64,000 nucleotides of DNA, taken from NCBI GenBank assembly GCA_024277115.1, contig JAJRVW010000081.1:1-64000 (forward strand). Direction: 5' to 3'. Each line of letters opens with the position of its first letter. Position 1 is the stretch's first letter. The notes under the pieces were generated by a model, which was given only the letters and a program-made list of their open reading frames with translations, was not told the origin of the DNA and ran no database searches. The DNA is from Calditrichota bacterium (GTDB lineage Bacteria; Calditrichota; Calditrichia; Calditrichales; J004). A program made the position numbers and the translations under genes. This document shows positions 21,887 through 32,876 of the stretch, piece by piece.

Positions 21887-23902
21887 CTACCTTTCATCCT
21901 TTAAGTATTTGGCCAGCCAGGCATGTACCGTCTCCCACCAAAGCCTTGCATTGTGCGGCTTAGTGACAAAGTGGTCTTCATCCGGGAAAAACAATAACTG
22001 CGCATCCACGCCTTGCCGCTTTAGGGCAGTATACATTTGCAGCCCCTGCGTATATGGCACCCGATAGTCCAACTCGCCATGAATAATCAATGTGGGCGTT
22101 TTAAAATTTTTGGCCAATCGTGATGGCGAAAACTTGTGATACAATTCCGGGTTATCCCAATAAAGCCCGTCCATTTCCCACTCGGCAAACCATAATTCTT
22201 CTGTTGCGCCGTACATGCTTACCTGGTCAAAAACACCATCGTGCGAAACAAAACACTTAAAAGGGTTCTCGTGGCCATTTATCCAGTTAACCATAAACCC
22301 GCCATAAGACGCGCCTGCCGCAGCAAGCCGGTTTGCATCGATAAACGGGAATTCTTTCAAGACATAATCTGTGCCCATGACCAAATCCTGATACGGCGCA
22401 CCGCCCCAATCTTTGGAGACCGCATCGGTGAAATCCTGCCCATAACTTTTACTGCCATGAAAATTAATGGCGTAAACCACATAACCGGCATTGGTAAACA
22501 TTTGGTAATTCCAACGAAAATGAAAGCGATCGCCCCACGCCCCTTGCGGCCCACCGTGGATTAACTGCACCGTAGGGTATTTTTTTTGGGGATCAAACCC
22601 CGGCGGTTTTAAAAGCCAGCCATGGATTTTATCACCCTTTGCGCCGGTAAACCAAAATTGCTCCAAAGCTGGCATGTCCAATTCTGCCAATAGCGGATCA
22701 TTTAAGTGTGTAAGCTGCTTCATCTTTTTTGATTTTAAATTATAGGAAAACAGCTCTGCCGGCATGGAAGCCGTCTCTTTTTTTACCAGCAATTTGTTTG
22801 CTCCCAATAAATCAAATCCTGATAGGAAATGACCTTTAAGGACTGAAATTATTTCACGCCTTTCCAGCGAAACTTTATAAATGCCATGGTTACCTTTTTC
22901 CGCTACTTTAAAGTAGATCGTTTTATTGGAAGCATCCCATTTCATTTCATCGACCGAAAGGCTAAAACCTTCCGTAAGGTCAACCACCTCACCGGTTTCC
23001 CTATCTAAAACCATCAACCGGTTGCGATCTGATTCAAACCCGGCGCGTGCCATGGAACGCCAGGCCAGGTATTTCCCATCCGGCGAATAAACAGGATTAC
23101 TGTCACTGCCTTTGCTGCTACTAATCTTTTTTATTTTTCCGTTTTGCAGGCTTATTGTAAAAACATCATTATTTGTACTGGCAGCAACGATTTCATCCAT
23201 GTTGCGCACAAAAGCCACTTCACGGCCATCGGGCGAAAATACATAATCCTGGCTACTGCCTAAATCCAACGGCGGCGAGTCATAATCACCGGGCGTTAAA
23301 TCTTGAATATTTTTGCCATCTATATCAGCTTTAAAAACATGGGAACGCTTGCCATTTAACCAACGGTTCCAATGCCGGAAAAAGAGCGTATTGACTATTT
23401 TGGCTTTTACCGTTTTCTCCTGATCGGCCTGAAAACTTTTTTCCATGCAATCGATTGTTTCGCAATTTGGGTCCACATCTGCGGCAAAAAGCAGTTTTGT
23501 CCCTTCGGCATTTATAGCAATATTTCCGGCTCCAGGCGCAAAGTTTGTAACTTGTTGGGCATCGCCGCTTTTTATTGCTTGTTTCCAGATTTGGCCAGCA
23601 TGGTTAAAGTAAATTGCCTGGCCATTGGGCGACCAAACCGGGTGAGAACTTGATTTTTCTGATTGTGTAAGCTGGAGTGATTTTTCTGTTTCCAAATCAA
23701 GGATCCAAATATCTGTTTTAAAGGCATTTTTCTCGATATCGGGGACTTTTACATCATAAGCAATTGTTCTCCCATCGGGGCTTAAAGCAAAACTTCCAAG
23801 CCGTTTCATGCTAAAAAAATCTTCAAAAGCAATAGGCCTCTTTTGGCCAATAAGGGACGTAGATAAAACAAAAACCATCAACACAAAAAAATAACGTTTC
23901 AT
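21887..23902 (-). CDS. S9 family (acylaminoacyl-/prolyl-type) peptidase, secreted
   Basis: Signal peptide; WD40-like propeller blades; catalytic GASYGGFMVNW, HGGPQGAWGD, HGELDYRVPYTQ, DEDHFVTKP. Confidence 0.93.
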   Translation of the reverse strand: MKRYFFVLMVFVLSTSLIGQKRPIAFEDFFSMKRLGSFALSPDGRTIAYDVKVPDIEKNAFKTDIWILDLETEKSLQLTQSEKSSSHPVWSPNGQAIYFNHAGQIWKQAIKSGDAQQVTNFAPGAGNIAINAEGTKLLFAADVDPNCETIDCMEKSFQADQEKTVKAKIVNTLFFRHWNRWLNGKRSHVFKADIDGKNIQDLTPGDYDSPPLDLGSSQDYVFSPDGREVAFVRNMDEIVAASTNNDVFTISLQNGKIKKISSSKGSDSNPVYSPDGKYLAWRSMARAGFESDRNRLMVLDRETGEVVDLTEGFSLSVDEMKWDASNKTIYFKVAEKGNHGIYKVSLERREIISVLKGHFLSGFDLLGANKLLVKKETASMPAELFSYNLKSKKMKQLTHLNDPLLAELDMPALEQFWFTGAKGDKIHGWLLKPPGFDPQKKYPTVQLIHGGPQGAWGDRFHFRWNYQMFTNAGYVVYAINFHGSKSYGQDFTDAVSKDWGGAPYQDLVMGTDYVLKEFPFIDANRLAAAGASYGGFMVNWINGHENPFKCFVSHDGVFDQVSMYGATEELWFAEWEMDGLYWDNPELYHKFSPSRLAKNFKTPTLIIHGELDYRVPYTQGLQMYTALKRQGVDAQLLFFPDEDHFVTKPHNARLWWETVHAWLAKYLKDER

Positions 23903-23950
23903 TTTAATTCTCTTTATTTGGTGGAGTAAATCATCGTTTTTTTCGGTATT

Positions 23951-24142
23951 TTAACTGCACTGCACAATATTATTGATAATCAAATAAGGCAGGATAATAT
24001 AAAGGATGGTATCGCGGATAAGGTAAAACACAAAAATCGCCGCAACAATTTTCCAACCTTTTTTCTTTATAAAATCTTTAAAGCCATCTCGTTTAATATG
24101 CTGTATCCATTCCCGCATAAAACCGGGTGTCATAAATTTCAT
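23951..24142 (-). CDS. Small hypothetical membrane protein
   Basis: 63 aa with one strong TM segment (KIVAAIFVFYLIRDTILYIILPYLI); no overlap with other genes. Confidence 0.45.
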   Translation of the reverse strand: MKFMTPGFMREWIQHIKRDGFKDFIKKKGWKIVAAIFVFYLIRDTILYIILPYLIINNIVQCS

Positions 24143-24233
24143 AATTTCCTTTCAACCATCTTTGATAAATTGTTTGTACAAGATACTCAATCTGATAAAT
24201 TAACATCCATTTAAAATTTGCATGGCAACCGTT

Positions 24234-25166
24234 TTATTTGTTCTCCATTGCGGTTTTTACATTACGGATAAAGTTTTTATGTTTCGCTCGGTATACGGGA
24301 CTTTTTTTAAACCTTTTCTTAAAACCCTCTTCCGTCAATTTTGAAAGTTCCTCTAAACCAGGCCGAATATTTTCTAATACAGGTTTAAAATCCGCATGGT
24401 CCGTTTCCTGCTCGAAGCGGTTCCAGGGGCATACATCCTGGCAAATATCACAACCAAAAATCCAATTATTAAGCTTTGACGCCTGTTCTTCAGGGATTGG
24501 CTCGTCCCACATTTCGATTGTCAAATAGGAGATACATTTGCTTCCGTCAACTTTATATGGTTCTATCGCCTGGGTCGGGCAAGCATCGATACAGGCCGTA
24601 CAACTGCCACAAAAATCCTGCAAAGGATCATCATATTCCAGCTCTGTATCCAAAACCAATTCGCCTAAAAACAGCCAGCTTCCAAAGTCACGCGAAATGA
24701 TATTGGTGTGCTTTCCCTGCCAGCCAATACCGGCTTGTTGTGCCCACAGCTTATCCTGGATTGGCGCCGTATCTACAAAAAGCCTGCCTTCGATAGTTTC
24801 ATCCACAGCTTTGATTTCCCTTAATAGCTGTTTCAGTTTCTTTTTTAAAATTTTATGATAATCTTTTTCGCCCCAGGCATAGCGGCTAATTTTGCCATGT
24901 TCTTTTTGTGTGCTGTGCTTTTGTGGCGAATAATAATTTAAGGCAACGGCCACAACGCTTTTGGCCCCGGGGAAAAGTTTAGTCACATCAAGCCTTTTTT
25001 CCAGATAATTTTCCATCCAATGCATGGTTCCATGTTTACCCTTTGCCAGCCATTCTTTTAGATAATCTGAACCCGGTAATTTTTCCGCACGGGCAATCCC
25101 CGTTTTATGGAAACCGATTTCCAGAGATTTATCTTTTATAAAGCGGCTAAGTTGATGTTTATCCAT
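24234..25166 (-). CDS. queG: Epoxyqueuosine reductase
   Basis: Two 4Fe-4S motifs CGSCTACIDACPTQAI and CDICQDVCPWN; GKHGTMHWMENY. Confidence 0.93.
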   Translation of the reverse strand: MDKHQLSRFIKDKSLEIGFHKTGIARAEKLPGSDYLKEWLAKGKHGTMHWMENYLEKRLDVTKLFPGAKSVVAVALNYYSPQKHSTQKEHGKISRYAWGEKDYHKILKKKLKQLLREIKAVDETIEGRLFVDTAPIQDKLWAQQAGIGWQGKHTNIISRDFGSWLFLGELVLDTELEYDDPLQDFCGSCTACIDACPTQAIEPYKVDGSKCISYLTIEMWDEPIPEEQASKLNNWIFGCDICQDVCPWNRFEQETDHADFKPVLENIRPGLEELSKLTEEGFKKRFKKSPVYRAKHKNFIRNVKTAMENK

Positions 25167-25223
25167 GTTGGAAATATATGGTTTTTATGATATTTTTACT
25201 TGTATTAATTTTAGAGAATAAAA

Positions 25224-26162
25224 ATGCTTGTTATTACTGATTCCAAAAAGTATGCTGAAAAATATTTTATAATTCCCCATTCCTGGCAACGTGCCAATTG
25301 GACTATTCTAAATCAAAATCTTGAGAAATTACTCCATCGCCTATTTGACACGCAGGAAATATTCGTAGCCGAAGTAGAGTACGATCCTATTTGGAAATAC
25401 TGTTTTATTGCAAAGCACTCCAAAGAATCCCAATACAAAACCCTTATTGATGCCGCGCGTGAAGTCACCGATCTGCCATCGGGTATTTTATGCCTGGCCG
25501 GCTCCGGAGATAATTTTAAGGGCCATCGAAACCGGAACTGGATTAGTATGCCCGGCAACCTGCACCTTTCGGCCTATCTGAAACCAAATCAGGCGATCGA
25601 TCATTTTCATGTGGGCTTTACAATTCTTTTGGCCATTTCCGTTATACAAACATTGGATAAAATCCCCGGTTTAAAAACGAAGGCCGCCATAAAGTGGGTT
25701 AATGATATTTTTTTAGGCGATGGCAAAGTTTCCGGCGTTATTACCCAAACCCAGACAAAGGGCGAGAATGTTAGTGATTTGTTTATAGGGATCGGTTTAA
25801 ATATTGAAACTGCCCCAAAACTGCAAGCCGATTTTATCACCCGAAAAGCCACATCTATTCAAAAACACATGGATGGCAAAACTAAAATCCATCAAGCTGC
25901 CGTGTTAAATAACCTGATGCGCGCCCTGTCAAATAACTATAGTATTTTACTGGATGGCGGCTATAAGCATATTTTAGATTTTTATAGAGACCGGTCGAAT
26001 GTTATTGGTAAAAACATTACACTATACTCTGATCCCGTAGAAGGCAAGACAGAAAAAATAAAAGAAGGTAAAGTTCTTTCGATCGGTGAAAACCTGGAGC
26101 TTTTCCTTGAAAGTGAAGATGAACCCATAACCCACGGGAGAATATTTTTATCTGAAATTTGA
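25224..26162 (+). CDS. Biotin--[acetyl-CoA-carboxylase] ligase (BPL_LplA_LipB family), stand-alone
   Basis: KGHRNRNWISMPGNLHLS, AAIKWVNDIFLGDGKVSGVITQ, GIGLNI. Confidence 0.75.
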   Translation: MLVITDSKKYAEKYFIIPHSWQRANWTILNQNLEKLLHRLFDTQEIFVAEVEYDPIWKYCFIAKHSKESQYKTLIDAAREVTDLPSGILCLAGSGDNFKGHRNRNWISMPGNLHLSAYLKPNQAIDHFHVGFTILLAISVIQTLDKIPGLKTKAAIKWVNDIFLGDGKVSGVITQTQTKGENVSDLFIGIGLNIETAPKLQADFITRKATSIQKHMDGKTKIHQAAVLNNLMRALSNNYSILLDGGYKHILDFYRDRSNVIGKNITLYSDPVEGKTEKIKEGKVLSIGENLELFLESEDEPITHGRIFLSEI

Positions 26163-26261
26163 TAAACCATTCCACCGTATCTACGATGATTATTGCTTTT
26201 TAATTCAAGCCAAAAAATGTAAATTTCCCAAAATAAAAACAAACTTTAAAAAAGGATAAAG

Positions 26262-28055
26262 ATGTCCACAGAACAAAAAACACGCGACCAGTTTGACGAA
26301 AAAGATAAATGGCGTTTGGAAGATATATTTGCTTCCGATACCGATTGGGAAGCTGAATTTAAACGGATTAAAAATGAAATCCCAGGCTTGGCGCAATTAA
26401 AAGGCAGCCTCACAAGCGCAGAAAATTTATATGCCGCCATCCAAAAAATCCATGCAACCGAGGAGGCGATTGGCAAGCTTTACGCCTATGCCCATATGCG
26501 CAACGATGAAGATAAAACAATCACCAAACATCAGGAACAATATGACCGTATGGGCGGCCTGCTTGTGGAATATAACCAAGCTGTGTCATTTTTTGAACCC
26601 GAACTATTAGCCCTGGACGAATCGAAGCTCGCATCCTTTAAAAATGCAAAGGGAATGGAAACTTATACCCACTTTTTAGAAAATATGACCCGTGTTAAAC
26701 CGCATATTTTATCAGAAAAAGAAGAAAATATTATGGCCCTTGCCGGGGAAGTTCGCCGCGCTCCGGCCGATATTTTTAGCATGTTCGACAATGCCGATAT
26801 CCAGTTCCCGGTCATAAAAGATGAAAACAACAACGATGTCCGTTTGACCAATGCCCTCTATGGAAAATTTCAACAATCTCCGGAGCGCCGTTTGCGTAAA
26901 GATTCATACATCGGGCTGCACAAACCGTATATCGCTGCACGCAATACTTTGGCGGCATCCTACTCCGCCATCGTAAAAAGCCATATTTTTAATGCGCGGG
27001 CGCGTAATTATAAATCTACCCTAAACGCTGCTTTAGATGCCAATAACGTGCCTGAGGATGTTTATCACACCCTCATTAAAACAGCCAAAAATAATTTGGG
27101 CCCGCTGCAACGTTTTTTGGCCTTGCGTAAAAAAATCTTAAAACTGGATTCGGTTTATGATTATGACCTGCGCGCACCATTGTTTAGCGCCACCCAAAAA
27201 GAATATTCCTGGCAACAGGCCTGCGAGATGGTTATGGCCGGTGCCAAAGAACTTGGGGACGATTATCTGCAAAACCTAAAAAAAGGTTTTAACGAACGCT
27301 GGATTGATGTGTACGAAAATAAGGGCAAACGCAGTGGCGCCTACTCTTCCGGTACATACGGCGTGCATCCTTATGTTTTGATGAATTTTAACGGCACCCT
27401 AAACGATATTTACACGTTGACCCACGAAATGGGCCACGCCCTGCATACCTGGTACACCATAAATAACCAGCCTTTTGTATACGGCGATTATCCCATCTTT
27501 TTGGCGGAGGTGGCCTCCACAACCAATGAAGCGCTTCTCGAAAAACACCTGATCGACAAAGCCCAAAGTAAAGAGGAAAAACTCGGTTTATTAAATGCCG
27601 CTTTGGAAAAATATAATGGCACATTTTATCGTCAGGTCATTTTTGCTGAGTTTGAGCTAAAAAGCCACCAGGCCGTGGAAAATGGCGAGGCCTTGACCGC
27701 CGATAAACTGGACGCACTGTTTGGCGAAATTTACAAAAGCTATTACGGGGATGATTTCACCTTATTACCCGAAACCAAAGCATTGTGGAGCCGCATACCG
27801 CATTTTTATTATAATTATTATGTCTTTCAGTACAGCACCAGCTTTGTGGCCTCATCGGCTTTGGTTTCAAAAATACTGGAAGAAGGCGAAACGGCGAGGG
27901 CGCGTTATATTAATTTTTTAAAGAGCGGCCGCAGCAAATACCCCATGCAAACCTTGCTTGATGCTGGCGTGGATATGAGTAGCGCCGATCCGGTTTTGCG
28001 CACAATAAAATTGATGGATGACTTACTGGACAGGGTTGAAGAGTTGGTAGGTTAG
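26262..28055 (+). CDS. pepF: Oligoendopeptidase F (M3 family)
   Basis: Zinc motif THEMGHALHTW; PFVYGDYPIFLAEVASTTNE; overall M3B layout. Confidence 0.95.
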   Translation: MSTEQKTRDQFDEKDKWRLEDIFASDTDWEAEFKRIKNEIPGLAQLKGSLTSAENLYAAIQKIHATEEAIGKLYAYAHMRNDEDKTITKHQEQYDRMGGLLVEYNQAVSFFEPELLALDESKLASFKNAKGMETYTHFLENMTRVKPHILSEKEENIMALAGEVRRAPADIFSMFDNADIQFPVIKDENNNDVRLTNALYGKFQQSPERRLRKDSYIGLHKPYIAARNTLAASYSAIVKSHIFNARARNYKSTLNAALDANNVPEDVYHTLIKTAKNNLGPLQRFLALRKKILKLDSVYDYDLRAPLFSATQKEYSWQQACEMVMAGAKELGDDYLQNLKKGFNERWIDVYENKGKRSGAYSSGTYGVHPYVLMNFNGTLNDIYTLTHEMGHALHTWYTINNQPFVYGDYPIFLAEVASTTNEALLEKHLIDKAQSKEEKLGLLNAALEKYNGTFYRQVIFAEFELKSHQAVENGEALTADKLDALFGEIYKSYYGDDFTLLPETKALWSRIPHFYYNYYVFQYSTSFVASSALVSKILEEGETARARYINFLKSGRSKYPMQTLLDAGVDMSSADPVLRTIKLMDDLLDRVEELVG

Positions 28056-29071
28056 TTATTCTCCGCATAATTGATACCTCGATGAACAAAAAAAACAATC
28101 AGCGAAAAAACCACAATAGCGCCGCCTTGATGGATGAGGGCAATCAGAATGGGAACATGAAACCAAATCACCGTTAAACCCAGCAAAACCTGAACGATAA
28201 TAACAGCAGGAAGAAGCCAAATTCCTTTAAGGCCCTCCTGCTTTTTTAGTTTTAAAGAACTGAAAATGGCATATCCCAGCACAAAAAAAGCAAACCAGCG
28301 ATGTATAAAATGAACGGTGACCGAACTTGTAAAAATATCAAACACACCTGTTTGAAATAGATTAGGCGGCACAAGAAACCCGAACATAAGAGGAAAGGTA
28401 TCGGAGACATAACCCGCTTTTAACCCGGCCACAAAAGCGCCGTATATAATTTGAAAAACAACCAATAAAAATAAAATAGAAAGCGGCTTGAAAACCATGT
28501 GATTTATTGACGTTCTATTTATAGTTTTTTCCTCAAAATGAGAATCTAAGATTTTCCAAAGAACCAATCCCAAAATAAAAAAGGCCAGAATTAAATGTGC
28601 AGCCAGCCGGAAATGGCTCACATGGGGCACATCGACTAAACCACTTTTTACCATGTACCAGCCCAGCACCCCTTGCCCGGCAAACAAGAGGCCAATTAAA
28701 ACATAAATTTTTGATTCGCGCCATTTAAAAAATCCACCAAACAACAAAAATAAAGCTGGCACCGCATATATCAATCCGGTTAAACGGCCAATAATACGAT
28801 GGTTAAATTCACGGTAATATATATATTTGTACTCATCGAGCGTCATGCCAATATTAATCTTTTTATACTCGGGCGTATGTTTATAATTTTCAAATGTTTC
28901 CTGCCATTCGCTATCTGTTATAGGCGGGATGATTCCGTGTACTACATGCCAGTCGTACATTGAAAGGCCGGATTTGGTTAAGCGTACATAGCCGCCTAAA
29001 ATAATTTGAAAAACCACTGTAAAACTTACAATGGCCAACCAGGTAACAATCAGCTTTTTTGATACTTTCAC
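28052..29071 (-). CDS. Heme A synthase, COX15/CtaA family
   Basis: Multi-TM; GGYVRLTKSGLSMYDWHVVHGIIPP, REFNHRIIGRLTGL, HFIHRWFAFFVLGYA. Confidence 0.92.
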   Translation of the reverse strand: MKVSKKLIVTWLAIVSFTVVFQIILGGYVRLTKSGLSMYDWHVVHGIIPPITDSEWQETFENYKHTPEYKKINIGMTLDEYKYIYYREFNHRIIGRLTGLIYAVPALFLLFGGFFKWRESKIYVLIGLLFAGQGVLGWYMVKSGLVDVPHVSHFRLAAHLILAFFILGLVLWKILDSHFEEKTINRTSINHMVFKPLSILFLLVVFQIIYGAFVAGLKAGYVSDTFPLMFGFLVPPNLFQTGVFDIFTSSVTVHFIHRWFAFFVLGYAIFSSLKLKKQEGLKGIWLLPAVIIVQVLLGLTVIWFHVPILIALIHQGGAIVVFSLIVFFVHRGINYAENN

Positions 29072-29163
29072 TATTTTATCTCTAAGTTATAGTTAGTCCA
29101 TCCAAATCCCGCACCCAAACTACATCTGGGAACTATATTTGGAAAGATATAAATAAGTTGAAA

Positions 29164-29235
29164 TGTCATTCTGCAAGAAACCTTTCCCGATAAGGTGTAT
29201 TACCCCAATATGTAAATGATTCCTTCGGAATGACA
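29164..29235. repeat. 72-bp tgtcattctg...ggaatgaca repeat
   Basis: Terminal inverted ends tgtcattc/gaatgaca; family members listed in findings. Confidence 0.75.
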
Positions 29236-29246
29236 AGTTCAAACAC

Positions 29247-29816
29247 CTAAATATTGTTTATGCGCGAGCTGCGGATTAATGTTAAAAACTCCTCGCGTGT
29301 TTTGGGGTCCTCACGGAATTCGCCAAGCAAAGTAGATGTCATCATTTTGGCCTGGTCTTTTTGAACGCCTCGCATCATCATGCACATGTGCTTCCCTTCA
29401 ATAACTACACCTACGCCTTTGGGGTTTAGCATTTCCTGAATCGTGTCGGCAATTTCCCGGGTCATATTTTCCTGCACCTGAAGGCGGCGGGCATACATCT
29501 CAACAATCCGTGGGATTTTACTAAGTCCTACAACTTTTCCATCCGGGATGTAGCCTACATGCACTACCCCATAAAATGGCAACATGTGGTGCTCGCACAA
29601 ACTATAATACTCAATATTGGCAACCACCACCATCTCATCATATTCTACATCAAAAATGGCATCATTGATTATTTCTTTGGCGTTCATGTTATAACCACTT
29701 GTTACCTCTTTATACATTTTTGCCACGCGGTGCGGTGTTTTTATCAATCCCTGCCTTTTCTCGTCTTCACCGATCCCATCTATAATGACAGATACGGCCT
29801 GTTCCATTTTTTTCAA
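29247..29816 (-). CDS. folE: GTP cyclohydrolase I
   Basis: [43 protein letters not shown]. Confidence 0.97.
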   Translation of the reverse strand: MKKMEQAVSVIIDGIGEDEKRQGLIKTPHRVAKMYKEVTSGYNMNAKEIINDAIFDVEYDEMVVVANIEYYSLCEHHMLPFYGVVHVGYIPDGKVVGLSKIPRIVEMYARRLQVQENMTREIADTIQEMLNPKGVGVVIEGKHMCMMMRGVQKDQAKMMTSTLLGEFREDPKTREEFLTLIRSSRINNI

Positions 29817-30280
29817 TTGGTCATCCCCTTTCCAAATTCAAAATAATTATTGTTTGTTTCCCACAGTTTAAGATGATGCAGCAAATTGGATGGTAGCGAG
29901 CTATTCAACTCATCCCATAAATACTGGATGATGTACTCTGCTGTGGAAATGCGCTCCAGAAAATACTCGACTTCTTTATTCAGGTGTTTATGTTCAATTT
30001 TTGCGATAACATTTTTCACACAACGATCAAATTGTGGTAAGGGAAAAATCATTCCGGTTTCGGCATCGGGCTTTCCGGCTATGGTTACTTCCATCGTATA
30101 ATCATGGCCATGGCCGTTCAGGTTATTGCACTTATCATAAATTTCCACATTTTTAATTGTGCTGATAAACGGTGAATCCAGCCTGTGGGCTGCGCTGAAC
30201 ATATATTTTCGCGTTAAACTTACCTGCATTTTCTTGGAACCTTTTTGTTTTAGTAACACCCTTTTGACCGAAATTTTCAA
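29813..30280 (-). CDS. 6-pyruvoyl-tetrahydropterin synthase family protein (paralog 1)
   Basis: [28 protein letters not shown] (C-x5-HGH). Confidence 0.9.
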   Translation of the reverse strand: MKISVKRVLLKQKGSKKMQVSLTRKYMFSAAHRLDSPFISTIKNVEIYDKCNNLNGHGHDYTMEVTIAGKPDAETGMIFPLPQFDRCVKNVIAKIEHKHLNKEVEYFLERISTAEYIIQYLWDELNSSLPSNLLHHLKLWETNNNYFEFGKGMTN

Positions 30281-30297
30281 TAAAAGTTACAAGCGGT

Positions 30298-30711
30298 TTA
30301 TTTCCAAACCTCTGCATACAAATCGTGCCGTTCATACAAACGAATGCGCACAAGTTCGTACCCGTCTTTTGAGAGGTCTTCATCAATTAACTCAAATAAA
30401 ACCAACGCGATATTTTCTGTCGTTGGGATTTTATCCTTAAAATAATCTGTGTCTAAATTTAAAAATTTGTGGTCAAATTGGTTTAATATATTTTTCACCC
30501 GGCTTTTGAGAACAGTCAGGTTTACAATCATCCCCGTTTCCGGATTTATATCACCGGTGATGGTTACATGCAGCTCATAATTATGGCCGTGCCCATACGG
30601 CGAAATACAGAGGCCAAACTCTTTTTTATTTTTCTCTTCGCTCCAAGCATCACGCCAATAGCGATGGCTGGCAGACAATTCAAATTTACGGCTGATGGTT
30701 ACTTTTTGCAT
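30298..30711 (-). CDS. 6-pyruvoyl-tetrahydropterin synthase family protein (paralog 2)
   Basis: LSASHRYWRD, LCISPYGHGHNYELHVTITGDINPETGMIVNL, FDHKFLNLD. Confidence 0.9.
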   Translation of the reverse strand: MQKVTISRKFELSASHRYWRDAWSEEKNKKEFGLCISPYGHGHNYELHVTITGDINPETGMIVNLTVLKSRVKNILNQFDHKFLNLDTDYFKDKIPTTENIALVLFELIDEDLSKDGYELVRIRLYERHDLYAEVWK

Positions 30712-30982
30712 CTTCTTCCTGTTGTCTTAAAAATTGTTTTTTGGGTAAGCCAAAGTTAGCACATTTCTATTCTTATTATCAAATATTGTTTAAGGGATTC
30801 TTCCCTTTAAAAATTCCTATTATTTATTTTAGCTTTAACCTGAAAACATAGTTTACATAAAATATAAACTATGGAGTCATTTTATCCTTTGGCCTAAGTT
30901 TTAAGCGGTTAAAACCAATCTAATTTTTTTGGCACAAAATTTGGGATGCTTTCTCGCGGTAATCACTTTAAAAAAGGAAAAA

Positions 30983-31780
30983 ATGAAAAAGTCAATCTTA
31001 AGCCTGTCCCTAATATTTTTTGCATGTATTACAACACCAAAACCTGTTTACAGGTTAGTACCCGATACCGAAAAAAGCGCTTGGCTACAAGGGCAGGAAT
31101 TTATCCATCTCGAAAATAAATTATACGATTTGGTTTTTGCCTATGACAAAAACTGGAATAATAATTTCGTATTTGATTTTGAAATTGCCAATAAGTCCGA
31201 CAGCACCACTCTTATTACCCCAACCGACTTTTACTACAAACCCATTTTTTCCGAACAAAGGATAAAGGAAAAACCCATATTTGGGACTGAAAAATTTATC
31301 GGTAAATCAACCGCCCTCGATCCTGAACTTAAAATCCTACAAATGGATTTAAATCAATCCCGGGCCGATGCGGCTTATCAAACACGCAGTGACCAATTAA
31401 TGGGCTTAACTGCTTTAGATTTAGTTTTTGATATCGCAACCATTGGCGATCCCAAAACGGATTTGGAAGAGGCGCAGGAAGAAATTGATGATTTAGGGCG
31501 TGAGTTGGAAATTGCCAAGAACGAAAACCAGTATGCCGGCACAATTCAAAATATTAACCACGTCAAAAATCAATGGCGGGAAGAGGCGTTGCGTAAGACA
31601 TCACTAAAACCGGGCTATTCGATTAGTGGAAAAATATATTTCCCCATCGATTTTGTAGATTTAAAACATGCACAATATTCAAAAAATTTATTATTTTATT
31701 TCCCGATTGGCGATACTATTTTTACACAAGCCTATAAACGACGGTCCATTCATCCAAACCGCTTGAGAAGAAAAAAATAA
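30983..31780 (+). CDS. Hypothetical lipoprotein
   Basis: MKKSILSLSLIFFACIT signal peptide with lipobox-like FFAC; start moved inward from 30929. Confidence 0.55.
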   Translation: MKKSILSLSLIFFACITTPKPVYRLVPDTEKSAWLQGQEFIHLENKLYDLVFAYDKNWNNNFVFDFEIANKSDSTTLITPTDFYYKPIFSEQRIKEKPIFGTEKFIGKSTALDPELKILQMDLNQSRADAAYQTRSDQLMGLTALDLVFDIATIGDPKTDLEEAQEEIDDLGRELEIAKNENQYAGTIQNINHVKNQWREEALRKTSLKPGYSISGKIYFPIDFVDLKHAQYSKNLLFYFPIGDTIFTQAYKRRSIHPNRLRRKK

Positions 31781-31785
31781 TCCTT

Positions 31786-32301
31786 ATGGAAATTAGATTA
31801 GAAAACTGTACTATCCGTTCATTTAAAATAAATGATGCCCGCTCTTTGGCGCATCATGCCAATAATAAAAATATCTGGTTGCAATTAAGGGATGTTTTCC
31901 CACACCCCTATTCTGAGAAAGACGCCGAGTTGTTTATCGAATTATGCTTGAACCAAAATCCCCAAAGAAATTTTTCGATCACAATTAATGATGAATCTGT
32001 CGGGGCAATTGGCTTCACCCTTCAACAGGGCAATGAGCGCTTCTCTGCCGAAATCGGCTATTGGCTTAGCGAAAAATATTGGGGAAAGGGAATTACGACA
32101 AATGTTTTAGGGGAAATGATAAAGTACGGGCTTGAAACGTACAATCTCAATCGTATTTTCGCCCTGCCTTTGGCAAAAAATGAAGGCTCGTTACGTGTTT
32201 TAGAGAAAGCCGGTTTTGAGCGGGAAGGCTTGCTTAAACAAAGCGCTTTCAAAAATAACCGGTTTGAGGACCAGTTTATTTATGCCCGATTACGAGAATG
32301 A
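31786..32301 (+). CDS. GNAT acetyltransferase, RimJ/RimL type
   Basis: AEIGYWLSEKYWGKGITTNVLGEM, NEGSLRVLEKAGFEREG. Confidence 0.92.
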   Translation: MEIRLENCTIRSFKINDARSLAHHANNKNIWLQLRDVFPHPYSEKDAELFIELCLNQNPQRNFSITINDESVGAIGFTLQQGNERFSAEIGYWLSEKYWGKGITTNVLGEMIKYGLETYNLNRIFALPLAKNEGSLRVLEKAGFEREGLLKQSAFKNNRFEDQFIYARLRE

Positions 32302-32315
32302 CCACGCCAAGACCA

Positions 32316-32807
32316 TTAGCCCTTTTTCGGGTATTCAAAAAGGATATGTTTGCCCAGCCCAAAATGGACGGCTTGCCATTCACCCACATCAAACTCCAAA
32401 GCTACTAATGCACAGGTCGGCATATTACTAACCTGAAAGGCGCCTAAATCGTTGGCCAGTTCTGTTAAACCCGGGTTGTGACCAACGATCAAAATGCTGT
32501 TAAAACTGTCATCCAAAAGATTGATAACTTTTATTATTTTTTGGGAAGAGGCAAGATAAAAATCTTCCCGTTTTTCAATTTTTTCCTGTGGAAAATTAAT
32601 TTTTTCCGCAACGATCATTGCCGTTGTAATGGCCCGGTTTGCCGCACTGGACAAAATCAAATCCGGCACGATTTTTAGCTCTTTTAGTTTATCGCCCAAA
32701 AGCGGGGCATCTCTTTTTCCTCGCTCGTTTAATGGACGGTCAAAATCGGAGACGGCTAAATCGTTCCAACTGGATTTTGCATGGCGTAAAATATATATTT
32801 TTTTCAT
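32316..32807 (-). CDS. sixA: Phosphohistidine phosphatase SixA-like
   Basis: KIYILRHAKSSWND (RHG motif), LILSSAANRAITTA, VGHNPGLTELANDL. Confidence 0.9.
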   Translation of the reverse strand: MKKIYILRHAKSSWNDLAVSDFDRPLNERGKRDAPLLGDKLKELKIVPDLILSSAANRAITTAMIVAEKINFPQEKIEKREDFYLASSQKIIKVINLLDDSFNSILIVGHNPGLTELANDLGAFQVSNMPTCALVALEFDVGEWQAVHFGLGKHILFEYPKKG

Positions 32808-32876
32808 ATCTTCATCTTTTCTGATCAGTAAATAAATCTAAAAATAAAAAATTTTATTTTTTAAAAAGACAATATA

